From the NCBI RefSeq assembly GCF_900109615.1, contig NZ_FOIX01000003.1:310001-374000 (forward strand): a DNA stretch of 64,000 nt, given 5' to 3'. This document shows positions 1 to 6,874 of the stretch, one piece after another. The position numbers were made by a program, and so were the translations under genes. The DNA comes from Kaistella antarctica. GTDB taxonomy: Bacteria > Bacteroidota > Bacteroidia > Flavobacteriales > Weeksellaceae. Position 1 is the first letter of the stretch. Each line of letters begins with the position of its first letter. Below the pieces are notes generated by a model. That model was not told the origin of the DNA. It did not search any database and saw only the letters and a list, made by a program, of their open reading frames with translations.

Positions 1-17
1 TAAATCGACAGTAAAAT

Positions 18-1631
18 TTATTTTTCTTCAGAATAATATATATAATAATTGACATCAAACTGAACAGGATTCGCTGATTTCAATTTTATTGTCTGCCATT
101 TTTCCGTTGGGTTGATTTCTTGATTTCCATTAATTCTGATTGGTAATTTTAAATTCTTCACGCCCGCATCATATCTGAATTTAAAGAGGTTTCCAGTTTG
201 TGAATATTCTAAAGTTGGGATTTGAGTCGTTCTTAAATATTGATCAAAAACAGACGAGAAATCAATGCTTGATTTTTTGGAAATATAATCTTCAATCTCT
301 TTTGTCGTCACCAACTTGTGGTAGAAATCTTTATTTAAACCTCGCAATATTTGTCTGAACTTTTCATCATTATTAATGATCTGGCGAATGGTGTGCAGCA
401 TATTGGCGCCTTTATAATACATGTCGCCACCTCCAGATTTTCCGACTCCATACTTGCCAATTATCGGTTCGTCGTTGTTGATGTTTTTCCGAATTCCAGT
501 TACATATTTCTCTGCGGAATTTTTATCCATATACTTTTCGACGAACAAAGTTTCTGAGTAACTGGTGAAGCTCTCATGAAGCCACATATCTGCTTTATCC
601 TTTGCGGTAATGTTGTTGGCAAACCATTCGTGACCCGTTTCATGAATGATAATAAAATCCCAGTTCAAGCCAACCCCGCTGCCAGAAACATCATTCCCTA
701 AATAACCATTTTCATAATTGTTTCCATACGCAACGGAACTTTGATGCTCCATGCCGAGGTAAGGGCTTTCGACTAATTTGTAAGAATCTTCGTAAAAAGG
801 ATAAGGCCCGAACCAATATTCAAAGGCTTTCATCATCGGTTTTACTTGTTGAAATTGTTTTTTTGCTTTTTCGAGATTATAATCTAGAACCCAATAGTCT
901 AAGTCGAGCGTTCCTTTTTCGCCGTCATAAGTATCTTTAAAATTGACGTATTTACCGACATTAGGAACAATAGAGTAGGCGTTAATGGGATTCTTAACTT
1001 CCCAAGTGAAGGTGTTTTTATCTTTTTCGGAGGTCTGAGAAATCAACCTTCCGTTGGCGACCCCAACCAAATCCTTAGGCGTAATGATTTTCATAGTCAT
1101 TCCCTGATCAGGTTCATCACTCCAGATATCTTTTATCGGCAACCAAACCGAGGCGCCAATTCCTTCTTGTGCAACCGACATCCAGGGGTTTCCTTGGTTA
1201 TCTTTCTGAAAAACCCAGCCACCGTCCCACGGAGCTTTTTTAGCAACGATTGGATTTCCAAAAAACTGGATGGTAAAAGAATGTGTTTCGCCTCTCTTAT
1301 ATTCTTTTTTTGTTTCAATGAAGATAAAGTCGCCTTCCCTTTTTGAAGAACATAATTTTTCGTCAGAATCAATGACTTTATAATTCATCGGTTGCTGTAA
1401 ATCGATTTGAAATACAGGATTGGTCACATCTTTAATGATTTCGAAGGTAATTTTATTTGTCCCCGAAACTGCTTTAGTTTCAAACTTCGGCTCTACCGTA
1501 ATTTCATATTTTTTGACATCCCAGAAATTTCTAAATTCAGTATTAGAACCTTTTAAGGTATCTTGTTTGGTAAATTGCTGAGCCGATAAAACTCCAGAAA
1601 TAAATAAGAGGAAAGCAGATATATTTTTCAT
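18..1631 (-). CDS. Secreted M1-family zinc aminopeptidase
   Basis: This is a 537-residue M1 (gluzincin) metallopeptidase that should remove N-terminal residues from peptides outside the cytoplasm. The zinc site is complete: HETGH at about residues 330-334, followed 19 residues later by the third ligand Glu in WLHESF. The exopeptidase signature that is usually GAMEN appears as GMEHQ near residue 293. I start at 1631 because the next 20 residues form a clean signal peptide ending ...LSAQQ; the longer frame back to 1709 has a charged, non-signal extension and overlaps the divergent gene. It is short for M1 enzymes (often 600-900 residues) and ends shortly after the helical domain begins. Family assignment is firm; substrate preference cannot be read. 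Confidence 0.93.
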   Translation of the reverse strand: MKNISAFLLFISGVLSAQQFTKQDTLKGSNTEFRNFWDVKKYEITVEPKFETKAVSGTNKITFEIIKDVTNPVFQIDLQQPMNYKVIDSDEKLCSSKREGDFIFIETKKEYKRGETHSFTIQFFGNPIVAKKAPWDGGWVFQKDNQGNPWMSVAQEGIGASVWLPIKDIWSDEPDQGMTMKIITPKDLVGVANGRLISQTSEKDKNTFTWEVKNPINAYSIVPNVGKYVNFKDTYDGEKGTLDLDYWVLDYNLEKAKKQFQQVKPMMKAFEYWFGPYPFYEDSYKLVESPYLGMEHQSSVAYGNNYENGYLGNDVSGSGVGLNWDFIIIHETGHEWFANNITAKDKADMWLHESFTSYSETLFVEKYMDKNSAEKYVTGIRKNINNDEPIIGKYGVGKSGGGDMYYKGANMLHTIRQIINNDEKFRQILRGLNKDFYHKLVTTKEIEDYISKKSSIDFSSVFDQYLRTTQIPTLEYSQTGNLFKFRYDAGVKNLKLPIRINGNQEINPTEKWQTIKLKSANPVQFDVNYYIYYSEEK

Positions 1632-1747
1632 TTTAATCGATATAAGTAAAGCAAATGTAATTATTATTTTATGTCCTTCCTTTTCGATTTTAGTAGTTGG
1701 CTCCGTCAATGTTAGTAAATTTCAGTATTTTTGGAAAAATTTACGTA

Positions 1748-2773
1748 ATGAAACTTAGAATTATTTCACTCCTTTTTGCACTTCTCTTTCTTGCGTCTTG
1801 TAATAAGGACAAGGAGATTCTCAATACCTTGAATGACTATAACCTATCAATGGAAAGCAAAGGATATCACTTCGGTGACGCTTTAGAACTTCCGAAAGAA
1901 GTGACTGAAAATGCGGAGAGCATTTCCATTAGTTTCGGCGATAAAGAAACTTCGAATTTAATAGTAGATCCAGCATTTTTCACTTTAGGTGATAATCCGG
2001 TCACTTTTAATATTAAGAAAAAAGGTGGCGAAATCCTGAATCAAGATGCGACAATCAATGTTTTTGCGAAAAATCCAGAAGCTCAATTGACGTATGAAAT
2101 CATAAAAGAATATCCACACAATCCTGGTAGTTTTACACAAGGTTTTCAGATAGAAGGCAATACAGTTTATGAATCAGATGGCCAGCTAGGGGAGTCTAGA
2201 ATTTGGAAATATAATCTAGGAACAACGACTCCGATTGCACAGACGGCTCAGGCAGCCGATGTTTTTTCGGAAGGTTGTGCAATTGTAGGTGATAAAATCT
2301 ACCAATTGACTTGGAGAAATAAAAAAGGTTTTATTTACGATAAAAGCACTTTAAAACTATTAAGCGAATTTCCTTATCCAAACGTAATGGGCGAAGGTTG
2401 GGGCCTGACTTACGACGGTAAAAATCTCATTGCTTCAGATGGAACAAAAAATATTTATTTTCTGGATGTTTCTGATCCTACTAAAATGGTAAGATACATT
2501 TCTGTAGCTGGAAATACGGAAGCTTTTGACCAACTCAACGAGCTGGAATATCACCAAGGTTTCCTTTATGCTAATGTGTGGCACAAACCGATTATTTTAA
2601 AAATAAATCCAGCGAATGGCGAAGTGGTAGGAAAATTTGATTTTACCGACATTGCCAAAAAATACACCGATGTGGATAGTGAAAATACACTAAACGGAAT
2701 CGCTTTCAAAGGAGAAAACATGTTGGTGACAGGAAAGTTATGGTCGACAATTTATGAGGTTGCTATAAAATAA
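1748..2773 (+). CDS. Glutaminyl-peptide cyclotransferase lipoprotein (plant/bacterial type)
   Basis: A 341-residue lipoprotein of the glutamine cyclotransferase family (five-bladed beta-propeller), which converts N-terminal glutamine of peptides or proteins to pyroglutamate. The start at 1748 gives a lipoprotein signal ending LFLASC, so the mature protein is anchored at Cys in the envelope. Family features include SFTQGFQIEGN, then SEGCAIVGDKIYQLTW, then MGEGWGLTYDGKN, and a C-terminal LNGIAFKGENMLVTGK. An N-terminal region of about 90 residues before the propeller looks like an extra domain with Ig-like strands. The gene is divergent from the M1 peptidase and lies 4 nt from the next gene, suggesting co-transcription. 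In Bacteroidota, N-terminal Gln after signal cleavage is common, which fits a periplasmic role (inference). Confidence 0.9.
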   Translation: MKLRIISLLFALLFLASCNKDKEILNTLNDYNLSMESKGYHFGDALELPKEVTENAESISISFGDKETSNLIVDPAFFTLGDNPVTFNIKKKGGEILNQDATINVFAKNPEAQLTYEIIKEYPHNPGSFTQGFQIEGNTVYESDGQLGESRIWKYNLGTTTPIAQTAQAADVFSEGCAIVGDKIYQLTWRNKKGFIYDKSTLKLLSEFPYPNVMGEGWGLTYDGKNLIASDGTKNIYFLDVSDPTKMVRYISVAGNTEAFDQLNELEYHQGFLYANVWHKPIILKINPANGEVVGKFDFTDIAKKYTDVDSENTLNGIAFKGENMLVTGKLWSTIYEVAIK

Positions 2774-2777
2774 TTAA

Positions 2778-3560
2778 ATGGTGAAAGTTTGTAAAATATT
2801 ATCTTTATTTTTATTTTGCACCCTTTCTGCGCAGAAAAAGATGGCGTTTGATACTTTAAGATTAAGTGCTGCCAAAGATCTGTTCGCCGATGATTACGGC
2901 AATATCTATCTCTACAAAAATCAAGATTTCAGTTTTACCAAATACGATTCGCTTGGCCTGCAAAAAGCCAAGTTGATGCTGACCTTACCGTTCCGAATTC
3001 AGTCGGTTCAAAATCCTCTGAACATTTCCTCATTTTCTGAAAACGCGCAGGAGCTGAAGTTTTTCGATCAAAATTTAAATGAAATCCAAACCATTAATTT
3101 TCGTCAGGAATTTGGATTTATTAACAAAGCTTATGTAGAAGATTTGCAACAGGCTTGGTTGCTTGATGAAAGCACCAAACGACTTGTTCAGTTTAATTTT
3201 CGAGATGATCGCGTTGTCAACAGCTATTCCTTTAATATCGATTTTGATCCAATACTTGATTTTCTGGTTTTCGAAAAAAAGATTTATTTTTTATTTAAAG
3301 ATCGATTGGCAGTTTACACCTTGAAAGCAGAAAAAATTGCTGATTTTCCTTTACAGGAGGGCAGAAAACTACGTCGGCAGAACGATCGAATTTTAATTAT
3401 TTCTAAAACTACCGTTCAGGAATTAAACGCCGACACTTTAGAAACAATTTTTAGTAAGGAGAATTCTCAAATTGTGGATAAAAACTCTGCTGCTTATTTT
3501 GTTATCAAAGAGAACAAACTTTATCTTTACCCAATCGCAAAAGAGTCTGAGCTTAAATAA
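2778..3560 (+). CDS. Secreted protein of unknown function, propeller-like
   Basis: I do not recognise a named domain. The 260-residue product begins with a signal peptide (MVKVCKILSLFLFCTLSAQ) and then shows regularly spaced strand-turn patterns such as DDYGNIYLYKN, FDQNLNEIQTI, LDESTKRLVQF and FEKKIYFLFKDRLAVY, typical of a small beta-propeller without catalytic signature. It begins 4 nt after the glutaminyl cyclotransferase stop, so the two are probably one transcript. A role as a partner or quality-control component for that enzyme is only a guess from position. Confidence 0.75.
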   Translation: MVKVCKILSLFLFCTLSAQKKMAFDTLRLSAAKDLFADDYGNIYLYKNQDFSFTKYDSLGLQKAKLMLTLPFRIQSVQNPLNISSFSENAQELKFFDQNLNEIQTINFRQEFGFINKAYVEDLQQAWLLDESTKRLVQFNFRDDRVVNSYSFNIDFDPILDFLVFEKKIYFLFKDRLAVYTLKAEKIADFPLQEGRKLRRQNDRILIISKTTVQELNADTLETIFSKENSQIVDKNSAAYFVIKENKLYLYPIAKESELK

Positions 3561-3634
3561 TAATTCTTCTAATTCAGAAAGGTTATTACGAAGTAAAGAA
3601 TACAAATTACTGATCCCTTAAATAAAATTTAGAA

Positions 3635-4249
3635 ATGCATATTGCTGTTACAGGAAATATTGGCGCTGGTAAAACTACATTAACCACCATGTTGGCAAAA
3701 CATTATGGTTGGCAAGCGCAGTTTGAAGATGTAGATCATAATCCTTATTTGGAAGATTTTTATGCCGATATGAGCAAATGGAGTTTTGCCCTTCAAATTT
3801 ATTTTTTAGGAAGTAGATTCCGTCAAGTTAAGGAAATTCGTGATAGTGGGAAAAACATTATTCAAGATCGCACCATTTATGAAGACGCTCATATTTTCGC
3901 TGAAAACTTAAACGATATGAACTTGTTGACAGATCGCGATTTTAAGAACTATTCTTCTGTTTTTGAATTGATGAAGAGTTTTGTTTCGGCACCCGATTTG
4001 CTGATTTATTTGAAATCTGACGTTCCTAATTTAGTTAAGAAAATTTACAAAAGAGGTCGTGAATATGAAGCTTCGATCTCCATCGAATACCTTTCTAAAC
4101 TCAATCAGAAGTACGAAAAATGGATTTCTGAATATCACGAAGGAAAGCTATTAATCATAGAAGTTGATGATTTAGATTTCGTAGAAAGACCTGAAGATTT
4201 CGGTTTAATTCTGGAAAGAATTGAAACTGAATTGCACGGATTGTTCTAA
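3635..4249 (+). CDS. Deoxynucleoside kinase
   Basis: A 204-residue cytoplasmic kinase of the deoxyadenosine/deoxyguanosine kinase family that phosphorylates salvaged deoxynucleosides. The P-loop GNIGAGKTTL lies at residues 7-16. The DRS-type motif appears as DRTIYEDAHIF, the LID-type arginine segment as KRGREYEASIS, and the substrate-binding YLSKLNQKYEKW follows. Length matches the family (about 200-220). It stands alone: 74 nt separate it from the preceding gene and 87 nt from the next. Which base it prefers cannot be told from sequence alone. Confidence 0.92.
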   Translation: MHIAVTGNIGAGKTTLTTMLAKHYGWQAQFEDVDHNPYLEDFYADMSKWSFALQIYFLGSRFRQVKEIRDSGKNIIQDRTIYEDAHIFAENLNDMNLLTDRDFKNYSSVFELMKSFVSAPDLLIYLKSDVPNLVKKIYKRGREYEASISIEYLSKLNQKYEKWISEYHEGKLLIIEVDDLDFVERPEDFGLILERIETELHGLF

Positions 4250-4336
4250 TTCGCTTTTTTGTAAAGGAAGAATTAACAATCATGTTTTTTTGAATAATTC
4301 CTAATTTTTAGGTTTAACCTTCTAAAATTAATTACA

Positions 4337-4684
4337 ATGATTAAAATTCTTCATAATAATTCCTGCTCGAAAAGTCGCGGTATTTTAGAATATTTAGATG
4401 AAAACGGCGTGGCTTTCGAAATCATCGATTTTATTAATGAGCCGTTGAGTGAAATGGAACTTCGCACGGTTGTGAAAAAGCTTCACTTGCCAGTGAAAGA
4501 TATGGTGAGAACGAATGAGAAAATTTACAAAGATCAATTTTCCGGTAAAGATCTGGGTGATGATGAATTGATTCAAATGTTACTGGAAAATCCATCGCTT
4601 ATACAAAGACCGATCATCATTAAAGGATCAGTCGCTATGATTGGCCGTCCGCTAGAAAATGTAAAGTTCTTTATTGAAAAGTAA
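4337..4684 (+). CDS. ArsC-family glutaredoxin-like protein (arsenate reductase homolog)
   Basis: A 115-residue protein of the ArsC/Spx thioredoxin-fold family. The catalytic Cys is at residue 10 in NNSCSKSRG, and the arginines that bind the oxyanion in glutathione/glutaredoxin-type ArsC are conserved in MVRTNE, QRPIIIKG and IGRPLENV. That supports a real arsenate reductase-type active site rather than Spx. No arsR, arsB or acr3 gene is adjacent, so a dedicated arsenic operon is not present here and the physiological role is uncertain. It converges with the next gene on the minus strand. Confidence 0.88.
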   Translation: MIKILHNNSCSKSRGILEYLDENGVAFEIIDFINEPLSEMELRTVVKKLHLPVKDMVRTNEKIYKDQFSGKDLGDDELIQMLLENPSLIQRPIIIKGSVAMIGRPLENVKFFIEK

Positions 4685-4707
4685 AGTGTTGAATATTTCT
4701 AATAAAT

Positions 4708-5613
4708 TTATTTTTTATCTTTTACCAAATCAGTTAACGCTTCATCAAGGTTCGAATATTTAAAATCAAATCCCTGCGATTTGATTTTTTTGTTATCTGC
4801 GCGAGTGCCTTCCAAAATAATCGAACTCATTTCCCCAAAAACCAGTTTCAACACAAAACTAGGCACGTTGATAGGCAGAAAAATTTTACCCGAAGCTCTC
4901 GCCAGTTTTTGCATAAAGGTTTTGTTCGTCGGGATTTCATCAGAAACAGCATTGAACTTCCCGTTGAGTTTTGAGTTTTCAGCTGCCATTACAAACATAT
5001 CGACTAAGTCATGAATATGAATCCAATTCATCCATTGCTCACCACTTCCAACTCCCGAACCGATATTATAATCGACTGTTTTTTTCAATAGTGGAAACGC
5101 GCCACCTTCATTAGATAAAACGACAGATGTTCTTAAACAAACAACACGATCCGCAATTTGTGAAAATTGATCTGCAGCCTTTTCCCATTCCACACACAGT
5201 TTTGCAAGAAAATCATTTTTTACAACGCCAGATTCTTCGGTTAAAATTTGATCAGAAGTAAAAGTTCCGTAATAATTCATACCCGACGCAGAGATGAACG
5301 ATTTTAAATGAATCTCTTTTTTTTGACAATATTCAAGCAGTAAATTTGCAGAATCGATTCTACTCGAGTATAGTTCTTTTTTATAGTCATCAGTCCATCG
5401 CTCGCTGATGTTAGCGCCCGCTAAATGAATGATGCAGTCTAAATTGTCGAAAGCTTTGTCGTCGATTTCTTTTTCAGCAACATTCCAGTAAGATTCGTTT
5501 TCCCGTTCGCTTTTTGAGCGCGTCAAAATTCTTACATTGTGGTGATTACTTTTAAGCTTTTCAACTAATGATCTTCCGACCAAGCCTGTTCCGCCAGTGA
5601 TTAATATATTCAT
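4708..5613 (-). CDS. TIGR01777 family NAD(P)-dependent epimerase-like protein
   Basis: A 301-residue extended SDR of the TIGR01777 (SDR39U1/YfcH) family. The nucleotide-binding motif GGTGLVG is at residues 7-13; further signatures are LAGANISERW, SGMNYYG, RTSVVLSNEGGAFP and the family-typical MNWIHIHDLV. The active-site segment SASGMNYYG lacks an obvious YxxxK, as is usual in this family, so a classic epimerase reaction is doubtful. A downstream DUF-like C-terminal segment (LARASGKIFLPINVPSFVLKLVFGEM) is typical. It lies 4 nt downstream of the DUF493 gene on the same strand, suggesting a two-gene operon. Function in flavobacteria is not established. Confidence 0.9.
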   Translation of the reverse strand: MNILITGGTGLVGRSLVEKLKSNHHNVRILTRSKSERENESYWNVAEKEIDDKAFDNLDCIIHLAGANISERWTDDYKKELYSSRIDSANLLLEYCQKKEIHLKSFISASGMNYYGTFTSDQILTEESGVVKNDFLAKLCVEWEKAADQFSQIADRVVCLRTSVVLSNEGGAFPLLKKTVDYNIGSGVGSGEQWMNWIHIHDLVDMFVMAAENSKLNGKFNAVSDEIPTNKTFMQKLARASGKIFLPINVPSFVLKLVFGEMSSIILEGTRADNKKIKSQGFDFKYSNLDEALTDLVKDKK

Positions 5614-5617
5614 GATA

Positions 5618-5926
5618 TTAAAGGGACATTACGCCTTCTATTTCGCCCACTTTCTTGTAGATTGAAATAACTTGTTGAGCATCTAAAACAAAAGCGCTGA
5701 TACTTAAAGAGACATATTTTGCATTTTTACTTTCTTTGGTAGAGAGTGTAAATTTCATATCGTCGAAAACTCGATAAATCTCAGTGATCTTTTTTTCTTC
5801 ATTGGTGATGATGAATTTGAAAAGATAATCCTCTGGAAAATTATGATTAACTGTTAATTTTTCTTGTAAAGAAACGTAGAAGTCCTCAGGGCTTTTATGA
5901 TCTTCGTTTTCAATGATGTTAGCCAT
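5618..5926 (-). CDS. DUF493 (YbeD-like) small protein
   Basis: A 102-residue DUF493 protein. The family has an ACT-like ferredoxin fold; the E. coli member YbeD lies near lipoate synthesis genes, but no such gene is nearby here. Recognisable positions are PEDFYVSLQEKL followed by a strand of FPEDYLFKFII and the final strand-helix SAFVLDAQQVISIYKKVGEIEGV. It overlaps nothing and is followed after 4 nt by the TIGR01777 gene, with which it is probably co-transcribed. Function unknown; regulatory ligand binding is plausible from the fold only. Confidence 0.85.
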   Translation of the reverse strand: MANIIENEDHKSPEDFYVSLQEKLTVNHNFPEDYLFKFIITNEEKKITEIYRVFDDMKFTLSTKESKNAKYVSLSISAFVLDAQQVISIYKKVGEIEGVMSL

Positions 5927-5942
5927 TTTCTTTTTTTTTTGG

Positions 5943-5973
5943 TTAAAAAAAATCCGGATTCAACCGGATTTTA
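5943..5973 (-). terminator. Intrinsic terminator of the DUF4197 gene
   Basis: Perfect 7-bp stem AATCCGG / CCGGATT with a 6-nt loop, followed on the minus strand by a run of eight T. It lies between the DUF4197 stop and the DUF493 start, so it ends the upstream minus-strand transcript. Confidence 0.8.
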
Positions 5974-5996
5974 AAGATAGTAAAGATACTTATTTA

Positions 5997-6680
5997 TTAT
6001 TTCATTCCACCAAGGGAGTTCAGAATAGTGGTTGAATTTTGTTGCTCATGGTTCTCAATAATATTAAAAAGTCCGTTCACCATTTGCTGAGCGGCGAATC
6101 TGCTTACTGCGTTCGTCGCTAAATTATTACTGTTCTGACCACCAAAAATACTTCCTAAGATATTGGTTCCTGCCAAAGCCGAATTTAAAGTCTGCACCAA
6201 TCCGAATTCATTCAGTTTCGCATCTACTTTTGGTGCGATTGCAGCCATTAATTGCTCAGAGGTTCTCTCTCTTAGAATCTTTGTTGCAGCACCGCTTCCT
6301 CCTTGTATAATTCTGGTCGCGTCTTCGGCAGTTAAAGAATTTACCGCATTGTTTAAAATTGGTCTAGACGTATCAACAGTGAAGGCGGCCGCTCTCGCGA
6401 TGTAATCTTTCTCCTTTTGAACCAAGCTGTTCAACCCTACTTTTTGCAAAGTACTGTTAATATCCTTTAATTGTTGTGGTAGCGCAGCATCAATTAATTG
6501 ATTGGCGAGAAAACTGTCTTTATTACTGAAGATATTTAAACCTTTATTAATTCCGCCTAAAAGAATTTGTTTTATAACAGTTAGTCCGACGCTGGATGTC
6601 GCTATTGCCAAACAAGATTGGGTAGTTGTCCCTATGGTTGCAATGGCCATAGTTGCCAATAATATTGTATTTCTTCTCAT
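5997..6680 (-). CDS. DUF4197 domain lipoprotein
   Basis: A 227-residue protein matching the DUF4197 family, a mostly helical secreted protein of unknown function in Bacteroidota and Proteobacteria. I start at 6680, which gives MRRNTILLATMAIATIGTTTQSC, a lipoprotein-like signal with a Cys at 23; the 26-residue upstream extension reads like a chance frame. Family features: ALKQGINKGLN-like segment GGINKGLNIFSNKDSF, then AALPQQLKDI, RAAAFTVDTSRPIL and ITAEDATRIIQGG-like NSLTAEDATRIIQGG, and FAAQQMVNGLF near the end. A short Asn/Ser-rich insertion (GGQNSNNLATNAVS) precedes the last helix. Divergent from the PUL that follows. Confidence 0.82.
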   Translation of the reverse strand: MRRNTILLATMAIATIGTTTQSCLAIATSSVGLTVIKQILLGGINKGLNIFSNKDSFLANQLIDAALPQQLKDINSTLQKVGLNSLVQKEKDYIARAAAFTVDTSRPILNNAVNSLTAEDATRIIQGGSGAATKILRERTSEQLMAAIAPKVDAKLNEFGLVQTLNSALAGTNILGSIFGGQNSNNLATNAVSRFAAQQMVNGLFNIIENHEQQNSTTILNSLGGMK

Positions 6681-6805
6681 TTCAAATGATTTTAGTTTTA
6701 CGACAGTCAAATAGCACGCCATAAAAGTTAGAACTGAGGTTATTAAGTTTATTAACATTTTTTATAAAAAATTATATTATTCTTAACATTGTAAAAATTA
6801 ATTTA

Positions 6806-6813
6806 TAACTTTG
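6806..6813 (+). promoter_or_regulatory. Candidate -7 promoter box of the PUL operon
   Basis: TAACTTTG matches the Bacteroidota -7 consensus TAnnTTTG and would place transcription start about 55 nt before the SusC start codon. The -33 element is weak (no clear TTTG 19 nt upstream), as expected if an activator is needed. No regulator gene is adjacent. Confidence 0.4.
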
Positions 6814-6874
6814 AAAGAGATGAAGGACAAAGTGTTAGAGGCCGCAATGCTCAGAAAAAAATAAAACTTAATAT

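Noticed and set aside
1133..1372. A minus-strand frame inside the M1 peptidase gene
   Set aside because: It lies in another frame of a well-conserved gene. Many similar shadows (for example inside SusC, gyrB and lysS) were discarded for the same reason.
18..1709. Longer start of the M1 peptidase at 1709
   Set aside because: The extra 26 residues precede a clean signal peptide and overlap the divergent gene; Met at 1631 is preferred.
4337..4684. Arsenic resistance operon
   Set aside because: Only the ArsC-like gene is present; no arsR, arsenite exporter or other partner lies nearby.
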